Below, in pieces: positions 22,654-35,005 of a stretch of 64,000 nt of DNA. The stretch is from NCBI GenBank assembly GCA_036927565.1, contig JAYESD010000002.1, forward strand, positions 82,335,735 through 82,399,734, given 5' to 3'. Positions within the stretch are counted from its first letter, which is position 1; each line of letters begins with the position of its first letter. The position numbers and the translations under genes were made by a program. The notes under the pieces were generated by a model that worked only from the letters and a program-made list of their open reading frames with translations, did not search any database and was not told the origin of the DNA. This DNA comes from Tuctoria greenei. Its lineage: Eukaryota; Streptophyta; Magnoliopsida; Poales; Poaceae.

Positions 22654-24214
22654 TCAAGCCTCGCTGTCGGTCCTCTCATCGTCTTCATCTTCATTCTCTG
22701 GCTGACGAGGAGGAGGAGGAGGAACGGAACCACTCGAGTCCCCAATACCAAAATAGGAAAGCTCGAAGGGAGTCAAGGGCCCGATCTCAGTGAAGTCAGA
22801 ATCTGAGTCATCAGGAATGACTGGAGACCCAATGGGCTCGATCTCCAGTTTTTGGCAAATTTGCTTCACATTCTCTTTGACATATCTCATGTCGGCCTTT
22901 CTTCTCTTGTTTAGCTTGTGGGCTTTCACTTCAGCCTTTTTGTAGGAGGCAAAGATGGCTGACAGGTACTTCAAGATACCACTTGGGGACCCCTTTTGAG
23001 GTGGGGCCCTAGCGGCGGGAGCAGCCCTAGTATCTCCAATGGCTCTCACTGGAGCCTCAGGACTCTTAGCTGGAGAGGTAGCAACACGAACACTTGCTTG
23101 TTGAGGCTTCTAGGGCCTCAATGGGAGGTGCTCCACATCCTTGACAAATTATATGCATGTGACCTTTTCAATCATAAACATCAGATAGGGGCATAGCCAC
23201 AGGACCAGTTTGGCGTGCAGGAGATGTTGACCATGTCATTCCAAATATAGTCAAAGACATCAAAGATCATGTCTTTGCTAATGACCTTCATAAAGGTCCT
23301 GAGATACCCCTACACACTTCCAACATCCACATCCTTCCGGGCAATGGTCTTCCTAAGGACCCTGTTCAACACCACAAAGAAGAGCTTCATGTTCTTTGTG
23401 GAAGGAGGATTGAACTTTGAGTTGGGTTCATAAAGAAATTTCATCCTGTCCTTCTCAATGACATCAATGTTGTGGATGATCAAATTGTCATTGCTCGAGG
23501 TGTCAAGATGCAGCAATCTTGCAAACTCTTCATAAGTGATGGTGTACTTGGATCCATGAGTCATCCAAGTCACCCTTTCTTCCTCATCACTAGTGAAGTG
23601 GCAAGTGGCATAAATTTGGGATATGACTTCATCATTCCAATTGTTTCGAAAGTCAAAGAGGTCCTTCAAACCATGCTTCTCGATTGCTTCGACCACCTCC
23701 ACAAAAGGTGAGAAGCCCTTCTTCTCAAAATGAGCCCAATCTATCAATTGGTTGCGCACCACAGGAGTCTTCACTAGGAGATAGATAGACTTGTAAAAGT
23801 CTACATGGAAGTTACTCCAAAACCTCCCATCAGCAGCTTGCTTGGGACTACTGTAGCAATCCACATTTCAGAACTTTGCAGCCGTGTCACTGCCCTTGCC
23901 ATTGAATCTTTCCTCCGTGGGATCCCGGGCACCTTCCCTTGGAGCTGACAACTTTAGGGGGCCAACGGGCCCGTTGCAATCCCTTTGCCCTTGCCTTTTT
24001 CTTGGCGGGCACTTGCTGAGCTAGGGCCTCCTCCAACAGAAGCCTTGGAGGTAGGCTTCTTTGTGAGCACTTTCCGTCGAACCTGGGGAGGAGAAGTAGC
24101 CGGCTCGGATGGGCGCTCTTGGCACTTCTTGCTTAGGCCCGTCAAGGACCGAAGCACGACATCATGGTCCATCTCGGCCTCAAAATCAGAGATTTCGTCA
24201 TTTGTGCTCGACAT
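22654..24214 (-). pseudogene. Extra ORF downstream of pol in element F (Sirevirus env-like position), broken
   Basis: Three minus-strand pieces in different frames: 24214-23954 (86 codons), 23864-23310 (184) and 23049-22654 (131). The first is acidic at the start and then Ser/Lys-rich. The second reads GRFWSNFHVDFYKSIYLLVK and TYEEFARLLHLD, and resembles the conserved region of plant retroelement extra ORFs described as a putative plant transposon protein; that likeness is from memory. The third ends in a Pro run and acidic tail (PPPPPPRQPENEDEDDE). I see no clear signal peptide or membrane helix, so a fusion or envelope role is not supported by the sequence. The position matches the env-like gene of SIRE-type elements. 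Confidence 0.65.
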
Positions 24215-25172
24215 TGCCTGAGAATGGATTTCAAAAGGTATTGATGAGAATAGATGACAAGGAATTGCATTGAGGAATTAAGAAGTTAGGGTTGAGTTCA
24301 GAAAAATCAGACCAGTCCGGTGTACAGGCACGGACTAGTCTGGTTGACCCGACTTGTCAGTGCATGGACCAGACTAGTCCGGTATTCAACCTCTAGAACC
24401 CTAAATATGAGACAAATGGTGATTCCTAATGCACAATTAGCTTAGCCTCAATGTAATACATCAAGGAAGCATGTATATGGTGGAAGGAACCAAGCTAGTT
24501 GATCACAAACGAAGGAAATAGCAATTTCTACAGTTTGGGTGGAAGATTTACCGAAATTGCTCGATTCTCGGAGATGTAGGGGTTGAAGGAGCGAACAAGT
24601 CTGTGGTCTTCAATCCCTGAGCAATGGAGGTCGTTTTCCACCAAAATCCGAGTAGTTTTTATGGAGGATGATGGAAATCACCTTGGGGAGCTCGAGCGTG
24701 GAGAGAGAAAGCTTGAGGCAAGTGTGGGGTGACAAAGATTAGAGTTTGGCGGCAGCTAGGGTTATGGACACGAAAAATCGGACTTGTTCGAAAGTGATCG
24801 GACTAGTCCGAACTTTTCCAGAGCCTATATCGGACTAGTCCGTGGTCTGCCGGACTAGTCCGGCCTAACCATCACACTGCGGACTAGTCTGCATGGGCGG
24901 ACTAGTTCGGGCAACCACGGACTAGTCTGTGGTCACCAGGGAAGAAAAGCTTATCCCATTCATATATATTTGAAAGTACTTATTTAGAAAATAGGGAGGC
25001 AAAGCAAATCAAATAACATTGATGAATATGATCAGTAAGCATACAATAATCAAGCGATGATCATAATTCAACAAGATCTAGTAATTGACATAGTTTTTCG
25101 GAAAAATTGAGAGAGATGATTTTCACAACACAATCAATGAATTTTCAAGATAGCATTCAGGTATACAATATT
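24215..25172 (-). other. Spacer between F pol and extra ORF, with palindrome groups
   Basis: Noncoding. Degenerate palindromes lie at 24308-24385. A strong group starts at 24779, 24799, 24831, 24851, 24880, 24898 and 24918, with mostly 18-20 bp between partners. The stretch 24811-24842 matches element E at 37593-37624 in 29 of 32 positions, including the spacer bases. The remainder is AT-rich with no other feature. Confidence 0.75.
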
Positions 25173-26700
25173 TCAAGCCACACTTCGAGCATCGAGGATA
25201 TTTAGTTCATTTTGGAGTTCACAAATGCGTTTTTCATCAAGTGGCTTGGTGAATATATCAGCTAGTTGCTTTTCGATATTGACATGTGAAATGGCTATAT
25301 CTCCCTTTATTGAATGGTCTCTCAAAAAGTGATGTCGGATGTCTATGTGTTTGGTCCTAGAGTGCTCAACGGGATTATGGGCAATTTTAATGGCACTCTC
25401 ATTATCACAAAGAAGTGGAATACAACTCATATTGTAACCGTAATCCCTTATAGTTTGTCACATCCAAAGGAGTTGTGCATAACAACTCCCGGCTGCAACA
25501 TACTCCGCTTCGGCCGTGGATAAGGAAATGGAGTTTTGTTTCTTGGAGGACCAAGAATCTAGAGATCTTCCTAGGAATTGGCATGCATCGGAGGTACTTT
25601 TTATATCTACTTTGCATCCGGCATAATCTGCATCGGAGTAACCAATGAGATTGAATTTGGAACCTTTGGGGTACCAAAGGCCTAGTTTGGGTGTATGAAC
25701 TAAATACTGCAAGATTCTTTTAACGGCTGTCAAATGACACTCTTTTGGGTTGGCTTGAAATCTTGCACACAAGCATACACTCAACATAATATATGGCCTA
25801 GATGCACATAAGTAGAGTAGAGATCCAATCATGGAGCGATATACCTTTTGATCGACGTTTGGTCCATCTTCATTGAGATCCAAGTGGCCATTCGTTACCA
25901 TGGGAGTCTTTATAGGCTTCGCCTTGTCCATTCCAAACTTCTTTAGTATGTCTTGAGTGTACTTGGTTTGGCTTATGAACGTCCCTTCCTTTTATTGCCT
26001 CACTTGGAATCCCAAGAAGTACTTTAGCTCTCCCTTCATAGATATCTCAAACCTATCTGTCATAATATTACTAAATTCCTCACAAAAAGATTTTTTCGTT
26101 GAACCAAAGATAATATCATCAACATAAATCTGACCAATAAAGAGATGATTGTCTAAGTTCTTTGTAAACAATGTATAATCTTTTTTACCGATCTTAAAAC
26201 CATTTCCAATTAAGAAATCTCTAAGACACTCATACCAAGCTCTAGGAGCTTGTTTGAGGCCATAGAGAGCCTTACGCAGTTTAAATACGTGGTCGGGGAA
26301 CTCGTCATCTTCAAATCTAGGGGGTTGCTCCACATACACCTCCTCCTTGATTGGTCCGTTGAGGAAGGCGCTTTTCACATCCATTTGATAGAGCTTGAAA
26401 TCATGGTGAGTAGCATATGCAAGTAATATTCTAATAGACTCAAGTCTAGCTACGGGAGCAAAGGTTTCATCAAAATCCAAACCTTCGATTTGTGAATACC
26501 CTTTGGCCACAAGTTGTGCCTTGTTCCTTGTCTCCACCTCGTGTTCGTATTGCTTGTTGCGGAAGACCCATTTGGTGTCGACAACATTGAACTCGGGTCT
26601 TTCGACTAGTTCCCACACCTCATTCTATTTGAAGTTGTTGAGCTCTTCTTGCATGGCCAATACCCAATCCGGATCCTTCAATGCATCCTCAACTCTGCGC
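25173..26700 (-). pseudogene. Copia reverse transcriptase and RNase H of element F, broken
   Basis: The minus-strand reading starts near MWELVERPEFNVVDTKWVF (26618) and shows the copia motifs DETFAPVARLESIR, QMDVKSAFLNG, LYGLKQAPRAWYE and the catalytic YVDDIIFGS. A stop follows FQVRQ near 25992, and the frame reopens with RSMIGSLLYLCASRP. The RNase H domain has YSDADYAG and STAEAEYVA. A frame change near 25458 leads to the C-terminal RTKHIDIRHHFLRDH and ADIFTKPLD. Stretches 26619-27139 and 25400-25460 are damaged. The reverse-transcriptase active site is intact but the protein cannot be made as one piece. Confidence 0.9.
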
Positions 26701-28400
26701 GGTTCCAAAAAGGATACAAACGAATCATGCTAACAAAAATTAGCTATGCGAGATCTAGTAGTTACTCTCTTTTGGATGTCACCAATGATGTTGTCGATTG
26801 GGTAATCACTTTGGACGCATTGGTGTACTCTTGGGTGTGGTACTTGCTGTCTTGAATCTTCAAGGTCATCTTCTTCTCCCCCTAGATGGTTGCCCTCATT
26901 GACTTGTTGTTCATTTTCGTCTTCTTGAGGTTGATCTTGTATGGAAGCTCCCCCTTGATCGTTGGTCTCCTATTGTGGTTCATTTTCCTCAAGTTTATGT
27001 AGAGGTGGTTCTTGTGGTCGAACTTCACCCAATGCCATTCTTCTCAATGCTTGGCAAGGAGCTTCTTCTTTCTCTAGCACACATGAACCAACTTGCTCCT
27101 TTTGGGAGCCATTAGTCTCATCGAACACTACGTCACGTGCTACTTCAACAATTCTGGAGGTCTTGTTGAAGACACGATAGGCGTAAGAGTCGAATCATAA
27201 CAAATCAAGAAACCTTCATCGGACTTCGAAGCGGACTTTGAAGTCCAAGGCTTCTTATTCCAAATATAGCATTTGGAACCGAAGACTCGAATATATGAAA
27301 TATTAGGCTTGTTACTGGTGAGTAGCTCATAGGATGTCTTCTTGATTAGTCGATGAAGATAAAGTCGATTTATGGCGTGGCAAGCAGTGTTGGCCGCTTC
27401 TGCCCAAAATCGATCTGAGGTCTTGTACTCATCGAGCATTGTTCTAGCCATCTCTATGAGGGTTTGATTCTTCCTTTCGGCAACTCCTTTTTGTTGAGGG
27501 GAGTAAGGTGCTGAAAACTCATGCTTTATTCCTTCTTCATCTAGGTATTCCTCAACTTGTGTGTTCTTGAACTTTGTGTTCTTGATCGTTAATGAAAACT
27601 CATTTTGGGCTCTCTTGAAGAACTTCTTGAGTGTTCCTTGTGTTTCTGTCTTATCATGTAAAAATAAAACCCAAGTGAAGCAAGAAAAAATCATCAACAA
27701 CTACTAAACCATATTTGTTACCGCTGATGCTTATGTAAGCAATTGGACCGAATAAGTCCATGTGGAGTAGCTCGAGCGGTCTTGTTGTAGTCATGACGTT
27801 CTTAGCGAGATGAGGTGCTCCAACTTGCTTCCCGGCTTGGCACGTGCTACAAGGCCTATCTTTCTCAAAAACAACATCCTTCAAACCTCGGATGTGATCG
27901 CCCTTGAGGAGTTTTTGAAGATTCCTCTTACCAACATGCACTAGCCGTCTATGCCACATCCAACCCATGTTGGTCTTTGCAATCAAGCATATGTCAAGTT
28001 TGGCTTTATCCCTGTTGAAGTCAACAAGGTAAAGCTTCCCCTTTAAAATACCCTTGAAAGCAATGGAACCATCACTCCTTGTAGAGACGGTCACACCCTC
28101 ATTAGTGAACAAGCAATTATAACCTTTGTCACATAATTGAGATATGGACAACAGGTTATAATCTACGGAATCAACATGTAGCACATGAGAAAGAGTGTGT
28201 TGAGATGATATGGCAATTTTACCAGTACCGAGCACCTTTCCTTGACTATTGTCTCCAAAATAGATGTCCTCGCTTGGATCCTCATTTTCTTGATACTCAA
28301 TGAACATCTTTCTTTCTCCGGTCATATGGTTGGTGCAGCCGCTGTCTAGCACCCATTTAGATCCACCGGAGGAATATGCCTACAAAAACAAATCATGCCT
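26701..28400 (-). pseudogene. Protease and integrase region of element F, broken
   Basis: The minus strand from 28352 reads VLDSGCTNHMTG, the copia protease/pre-integrase border. The zinc-binding domain of integrase follows (HRRLVHVGKRNL ... CSTCQAGKQ), then LLHMDLFGP with the first catalytic Asp. A frameshift lies near 27654-27700. The second Asp is lost: where the family has SDNGTEF this copy reads TIKNTKF. The Glu region PQQKGVAERKNQT is kept. Downstream, 26619-27139 is a decayed linker with stops and frame changes. The integrase is non-functional. Confidence 0.88.
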
Positions 28401-28460
28401 TGGTTTAGGTACCCAAGCTTGCTTGGGTCCTTTTAGGTTAGTCACAAGGGATTTGGGCAC

Positions 28461-30791
28461 TCACACATGAGATTTGATGTTCCCATGGCGTGACCCAACA
28501 TAATGAGCATAAACTTTTCCAAAATTACTTCTCATTAAAACATAAGATGCATAAAAGATTCTAAATAGCAACTGTTGTTGTTTATGAACAGGACTAGTCC
28601 GGGAGATCGGACTTGTCCGTGTCCCGACCGGACTAGTTCGGTGATCATGTGTGTTGGATGCGTTAACTTTGGATTTTCCAGTTTGAGAGGGTCTTCCCTT
28701 TAGAAAGGTAATGCTTTCATTGTTATTCTTACGGCTTCTAGCATTTTTATTTCCACCATAGGAATACCCAATGCCATATTTGACATTAGGAGGTCTTGTG
28801 GCCATGTATGCACTACGTGCATATTTGACCTTCTCCTTGTCAAATATGCCACTTTGGGCAGGTTGCTTATCCTTGGTAGAGGTTGACTTGTTTTTCAAGC
28901 TGGTGTCAACTTTACCACATGAACAAGTAATGATAGCTTCTGTTTTAAGTGGTTGAGAAGGTGAGCTTGAAGAGGATGAAGGGTCACCTTGCTTGAGTGA
29001 CTCAACTTGTACTTCAAGGATCTTGTTAACCTTAATTAGGTTAGCTAGTTCGTCCTTGATTGTAGCATTTGAGTCACTTAGCTCCAGGGAAGCTTCCTTG
29101 CTTGAAGCTAACTCAAGCTCTAGTGACTTGCTTCGCTCCTTTTCAAGTTCTAGAAGTTTGTCAAGTTCAACATATTCCTCCTTTTGGGAGATAATCATGT
29201 ATTCTTGAAGGTTTATCAACTTCTCCTTCTCAACAAGTTGATCAAGTAGAAATCTCATTTTTGCAGCTATTTTCTTATCTAAGCCAACTAGCATATCTTC
29301 ATTATCGCTAGCAATTTCACTATCACTAGAATAGGAATGTACGGAAGAGGGTTTGGTTGTTACCTTGCATTTACCTTCCTTTGCCATGAGGCAAGTGTCG
29401 TTCCCCTTCCATGCGCCGAGAGTGGGGAAGAGAGTGGACTTCTTGGATGTCTTCTCGATAGCTATGCTGGCCATCTCCTCTTCTTCTTCGGATGAGGACT
29501 CATCATTTGAGTCCCACTCTTTCCCTAGATGCGCTTGTTCAGCTTGCTTCTTCTTCTTGAAGAATTTCTTGGGTTGGGGCTTCGTTTCCTTGATCTTCTT
29601 CTTGTTCTCTTCATATGGGCAATCAACTATAAAGTGGCTATACTCACCATAGTTATAGCATGCCCGCCTCAACTTCGGTCTTGATTTTTCCTTGTACTTA
29701 CCTTCACTTGATTTAGCCCCTTGTCTTTTCTTCATCATTCTTTTGAATTTTTTCATGAATAGTATCATGTCATCTTCATCCAAGTCACTGCTCTCATCGT
29801 CACCGTCTTCTTCTAATTGAGCTTCTCGAGCTTCTTTAGACAAGGGCTTGAGAGTGGACTTCAAAGCGACCCCTTTCTTCTTTGCCGAGGTGAGATCGGC
29901 AATCTCCTTAACATGCTTGGCCTGCTTTTCCATCATCTAAAAGTTGATGATTTTCTCAAGTAACTCATCTGGGGTCATCTTCTTGTACCCGGGGCTTTCT
30001 CGTATCATCGAGCACAAGGTGACATTACGAGGCATGAAAGCTCTAAGAATGAGCTTCACCACCTCGTGGTCATTCCACTTCTTGCTTTCGTATGCTTGCA
30101 CCTTGTTGATGAGCGTCTTTAGTCGGTTGTACATGTCTTGTGGCGACTCATCTTCTTCGATGGTGAATCATCCCAACTCACCTTCAATCATCTCGATCTT
30201 CGCTTCTCGCACATGACGATCGCCTTCATGTGCGGTTTGCAACGTATCCCATATCTCCTTTGCGATCTCGAGTCCATCCACTTTTGTGAACTCATCCCGA
30301 CTGAGTGATGAGGTGATGGCTGCAGCAAGTTGGGCATTTCGATGGATTGCATGCTCTTGGCTAGGTGTGAGCTTCTCATCATCATCTGGGATATCTATTC
30401 CTATGCATACTATGTGCCACAAACATGGATTGAGAGAAATCAAATGCATTTTCATGTTTTGCCTCCACGTTGAGTAGTCATTGCTGTCAAAGTGTGGGGC
30501 TTTTCCAAGTGGAATAGATAGATAATGATTGTTGTTAGAATTTAGGCGATCATAATTAAAAGGATATCAAGAATAGTCGGTGTGACTACTCCCCTTCTTC
30601 TTCTCATCTTCAATCTTCACTTTTCTCTTGGAGAGGGTTTTCTTCCTTAGGAGTGCCTTGAGTTTCAGCGTCTCCTCATCGTCATCCTCGAAGTCTTGAA
30701 TGGCCTCGAGGAGCCTCTCCAATTTTTTGTTCTTTTCTTCTTCAACCTTCTCTTGGTTGACGCTCTTGTGTACGTCCTTCATGTCTGACAT
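28461..30791 (-). pseudogene. Large gag of element F, with stops and a defective zinc knuckle
   Basis: One minus-strand frame from about 30791 to 28461, interrupted by stops at 30567-30569, 30168-30170 and 29937-29939. Near the start it has an acidic/basic helical segment, then the copia gag core (DSNDYSTWRQNMKMHL, LSRDEFTKVDGLEIAKEIWD, ESPQDMYNRLKTLINKV, PGYKKMTPDELLEKI). A zinc knuckle follows at about 29660-29615, reading CYNYGEYSHFIVDC: the second Cys is Tyr, so the CCHC set is incomplete. Acidic and coiled-coil segments come next. The linker before protease contains three copies of the LTR palindrome motif at 28590-28642. The long gag with coiled coil fits the Sirevirus lineage. Confidence 0.88.
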
Positions 30792-30830
30792 GATCTCTTC
30801 GAGCGATTAGTCTCCTTTTTGAAGAGTTCT

Positions 30831-30842
30831 GCTCTGATATCA
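30831..30842 (-). other. Primer-binding site of element F
   Basis: Minus-strand TGATATCAGAGC, 2 nt from the LTR end at 30845. It differs by one base from the tRNA-Met primer site TGGTATCAGAGC. Confidence 0.85.
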
Positions 30843-30844
30843 AA

Positions 30845-32454
30845 TGAATGTGGCCTAGAGGGGGGTGAATAGGCCTTTTTGAATTTCGTTGGAACCTGCA
30901 ACACTTAACAACCAGATCAAATCTCAAGATATTGGACTAGTCCAGTCTAGTGCGGATTAGTCCAGTTTGTACCGACTAGATTGATCAAATTAGATTAGTT
31001 ATCTTGACCCTAGGATGTATGCAGCGGAAATATATTTGCAATTGACGTGTCACACTACTATGTACTAGGATGTATCACAAGTTAATCTTATATTCAATGT
31101 TTCAACGTAAAGTGAATAAGATTGGTTGAAACCCCAGATATATATGAAGTGTAAGAACAATGGGCGCAAAGAAAGAACACAAGCACTTTATCCCATGGTT
31201 CGGTTCCCACAGAGGCAACCTACATCTACGTTGAGGAGTCCACAAAAGGTTCGGGTCTTCTCCAACCCTACCCTTGTAGGATCGCCACGGAGGCCAATCC
31301 TCTTTACTAATCAAAAAGGGCAAATAACCAAATTCAAGGGGCCTTATCACACGTTGAGGGCTCCCAAAGATTACAATATGAACACCACTAAGAACACACT
31401 CTTAAGACCACAATGAAAACCACAGTTGTGTGTTAGGGAATCAAACCAAGAGCTCAATGAGTGATGAATCGTGTCTCTCCAATGATCCAAAGTGTATCCT
31501 CAAGGGATTGATCTTTCTTGCATTTGATTTTGTGGAGAGAGGTGTTTTCTAGGCCCTTGGAAGGTGTGATGACACAGGGGATCGAGAGTAGTGAAAGATG
31601 GGTCGTGCACACCTATTTATATGGGGTTTCCAAAAGTTATCGTTAAGGTTTAGAAAGATCAGACTAGTCCGTGGTGGACACCGGACTAGTCCGATGTGCT
31701 GCGTGTAGCAAACCCTAGGTGACCCGAAATATCGGACTTGTCTGGATGAAACTGGACTTGTCCTATTTTGGTTCTGGAAATCTTCGGACTAGTCCGATGG
31801 ATATCGGACTTGTACGGATAAGTGAAACCCTAAGTGAATTTGGGGAACAAGTCCGCACTTGGAGGACTTGTCCGATTCAGGTCAGAGGGTTTTTGGACTA
31901 GTCCGTGCTAATATCGGACTTGTCCGATTGACATCAGAAAGATATTGGACTAGTCCGGTGTGTTATCGGACTTTTCTGATTTTGTGCAACTTGTGAAGTG
32001 TTTGGAGGACTAGTACGCACTAGGGAGGACTAGTCCGATTCTAGTCAGAGATATATCGGACTAGTCCGTGGTGATATCGGACTAGTCCGGTCAGTGAAAA
32101 ACTGGACTGTGAGGACAAGTCCGCATTGTGAGGACTTGTCCGATCTTGTGCAGAAAGATATCGGACTAGTCCGGGTTCAATTGGACTAGTCCGGTCCTGT
32201 ATAAATTTGTGCAATGTGTGAGATTATTTGTGCTTGAGCTCTTGGGGTGTGTTTCCTTAACACACTCCATACACAATGATCTACTACACTTGTTTCTTGA
32301 GCTCTTTTCTGCATTGCTCCTCATTCTCCTTTCTTTTTGGCACTTTGCTCATTTTCTCTTTAGTACATGTGCTCATCTCAACAACGTGGTTAGGATCTCA
32401 TTTGCTTGTCATAAATCAACCAAAACCCACAAGGGATTCATAGATGCACTTTCA
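30845..32454 (-). repeat. Element F 5' LTR (right copy)
   Basis: It is 1610 bp long and aligned with 20546-22174. It contains the TATA box (31614-31621, minus strand) and the palindrome array at 31655-32195, upstream of the TATA box in the direction of transcription. A smaller palindrome group is at 30933-30965. Confidence 0.94.
31655..32195. repeat. Palindrome array in the F right LTR
   Basis: This is the same array as in the left LTR, with scattered mutations in single units. The spacer-plus-palindrome segment beginning AGTCAGAGA near 32044 is closely matched in element E near 37651, including the 21-bp distance to the next palindrome. Confidence 0.92.
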
Positions 32455-32459
32455 GGACC
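32455..32459. repeat. Target-site duplication GGACC, right of element F
   Basis: It pairs with 20541-20545. The C LTR continues at 32460. Confidence 0.95.
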
Positions 32460-33563
32460 GTTTCGTGTGCGTCCCTGCTGGACAAGCTTGAATTGTACCG
32501 GCGACATACTGGTGAAATGGGCTCCAGTAAACTGATGTAGCTTGATACTAGTTTGTCGAGGCATTCTGTTCCATTTTATAGGTGTGGGTTGAGGGCAGCA
32601 AGGTGTAAATCAGCTGGTGGGCACATCAGAGTACGCCCCACGCAGTGACCTCCTGCTCGTGATGGATCGACCAATTCGACATTCGAGTGTTTAGTGAAAG
32701 GTGGCCATATATGACTAGTACTAAAGTGTTATGTAGGTACTGCTGTAAGTACTTGCTGACATTTCCGAAAGGGCATATGTGTCGTGTTGTTACGGGTATG
32801 TCCTGATTGCAATCACTGTCCCTCGCGGTAATATAGTACCACTTGTTCACTACGCTGTGACGTAGTAAATACTAAAGAAGTCAGGAGAATACGACGTATT
32901 GAATTACAATTGTTTTGCAACCTTGTATGGCTTAGAGATAGTACAATTAAAAGTTTACAGTTTCCCCATACTTTACCTGTAATAGCATTATGTGCTTTGT
33001 GCATTTCATATCATCGGCAAAGCATTTCTTGTTTGATTGTGGAGTCTATGATGTACCGTGCCTGAAGAATGTCATGTGCTACTTAAAAATGAATATAAGA
33101 ATCCACTTGTAGGCGAGTCCTTTATGCTATTCCTTACCTATTCTTAGTATTCACCCTACATATGTCTAGTTATATGGGTTAGTCTTGCTGAGCCTTAATC
33201 TCACATTTGCAGTTAACAAGTTTTTGCAGATTATACGACTGATGACAGGTTCGATGACGAGGCTGCATCCCCTCCAGGGTTTACAGTCGAGTGGGAACCC
33301 TGCACGCCGCTATAAGTTGGGTGTTGCTAGTGCAAAGTATCCAGGGCATGGATGACTTTGCTTTTGCATAGTTAGTGCCGAGAGCGTAGCTATGATGTAT
33401 AATTCTCTTTCCTTTCGTTTAGTATTGTAAAACTTCCGCGGCGCTTTTAAATAAAGACTTGGTATTGTAATTTGTTCCCGTTCTTTTTTTTAATATTGTT
33501 GGGTGTCGCATCGCACGACACCACCCAATGAGATCCTTAGAGGTCGGGATTCCGGTCCCCACA
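32460..33563 (+). repeat. Element C 5' LTR, second part
   Basis: It continues the LTR from 20545 and ends CCGGTCCCCACA. It matches the reverse strand of 4558-5630. It includes the motif TTTCTTGTTTGATTGTGGAG at 33025-33044, shared with the B LTR, and the sequence TAAATAAAGACTTGG near 33450 that may serve polyadenylation. Confidence 0.9.
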
Positions 33564-33567
33564 GATA

Positions 33568-33579
33568 TGGTATCAGAGC
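33568..33579 (+). other. Primer-binding site of element C
   Basis: TGGTATCAGAGC, an exact match to the common plant tRNA-Met primer site, 4 nt after the LTR end. It sets element C on the plus strand and fixes the LTR border. Confidence 0.93.
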
Positions 33580-35000
33580 ATCATTGGGAACAGTGTACTT
33601 GAAAAGAGCATATTTTCAAAAATTAGGATTGTTGAGTGGGGAATTAGCTATATGCCCTTATAAGGAGTATTATTAGTATAAAATATAAAGGTGGTAAACT
33701 AACTTATGTGTTATAAATTCTGTAACGACGCTCCGACGTTAGGTAAGAGGTAAGGTACGCCACCGTAAGTGGATCAATTGTGGTAAGCTCACCATGCGAG
33801 AGGTAGCATGGAAATCTTTCCGTGGCTTGGCACAGAAATGTTAATAGGAGTCTCTGAAGCTTTCTATGTTTCTGAGAACCTATGACACGCGGTATCCCAG
33901 CATGCTTCAAAGTTAGCGGGAGACCCCGTCGGGTGGTGTGTAACCCGATAGTATGCATCTCTAGAACTATTCATGTTCTATGGGAGCATGCGAAACACGA
34001 ATGCCCGAGCGTGTATAGGTCGGTTCGTGCAGGAGTCTTTGCTGTACAGACGTAGTACAACCATGTACCTCGAGACATGACATCGCTCGAGGGCGACTCA
34101 CACCAGAGTCATATGCATTTACTTTCATATATATTATTGTGACTGCCAGCCGTGTTTGCCCGTCCCACCCTTGAGGTGTGAAGGTGTGAAAGGGGATTGT
34201 TTGTCTTCTGCAGCATTGACTACGGTAGCGACCCGTGTAGAACACGTTTGCGAGTGAACGATACTAGGGCCACCTATAAACGTATCCGGAAATACCAGTT
34301 AGAATTTTCTTTGGTGAGGCACGTAGTACCATCTGTATAAATTTTGATACTTGACCATCCCCAATGACAGAATGGATGCATTATATTTTGGAAAGTCTGA
34401 TTATCAGGTGCTGGTAGGTTTGGACTCCGCAAAATGAGTTTCGATTCAACATTGGGTTAGCACCAAGATTCTTGATTTTTGGCTAAAGTTTTCTCAATTT
34501 CGCCAGGTTGTAATATTGGTTAGTTAGGAATAAACATAGGTTTATGCTATATGGGTGGAAAGCTCTCGAAGATCTCTCCAACTTTTCTGTTGACCATCAC
34601 GGCAGAAAAGCTTGATACTCTGTTGAAATTTGGGGTATGCTTAAACTGCTCCAGATGACCCTACCATTGTACCAGTCTCTGTATTTTTGAAATAACTCCC
34701 TGAAGAAAAATCTTCTGCCTTATTGTGATACATATCTGGAAAGGGTAGAAGCATATATACAGTTTTTGTATTTAAAGTTTTTCCTGATTCGAACTTGAGG
34801 CAATTCATATTTTGAGCTCAAAACAGTGAACTGCTGAGCTGCTGTTGAACAACCGTCAGTTCATCTGTCAAGTTTAGATAGCTCTAGCTTTTGATCCAGA
34901 ATAGTGACATGGTCATATATATACATTTCTGGAAATTTTAGGAAGTCCTTTATCAACTTTATGTTGCACTCATGGCCTGAATCTTGGTGTAGCTGTGTTT
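33580..35000 (+). other. Leader of element C, first part; noncoding
   Basis: Untranslated leader between the primer site and the upstream ORF, interrupted at 35006 by element E and continuing at 45525-46088. I see no domain on either strand; open frames are under 95 codons. Confidence 0.6.
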
Positions 35001-35005
35001 AATTC
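35001..35005. repeat. Target-site duplication AATTC, left of element E
   Basis: AATTC precedes TGTGACGCCC and is repeated at 45520-45524 after the right LTR. Confidence 0.95.

Larger units (their letters stand above)
20546..32454 (-). mobile_element. Element F: Sirevirus-like Ty1/copia retrotransposon with extra 3' ORF
   Basis: This is an 11.9-kb element on the minus strand. It has LTRs of 1629 bp (left) and 1610 bp (right), ends TGAATG..TTTCA on the plus strand, and the duplication GGACC. A tRNA-Met-type primer site lies beside the right LTR and a purine tract beside the left LTR. Gene order on the minus strand is gag, protease, integrase, reverse transcriptase/RNase H (copia order), then an extra ORF. 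The large gag, the extra 3' ORF and the palindrome-rich LTRs fit the Sirevirus (SIRE/Maximus) lineage. All coding regions are interrupted. Confidence 0.93.

Noticed and set aside
22654..24214. F extra ORF as a true envelope gene
   Set aside because: No signal peptide, furin-like site or clear membrane segment can be read. Only the position matches env-like genes, so I keep it as an extra ORF of unknown function.
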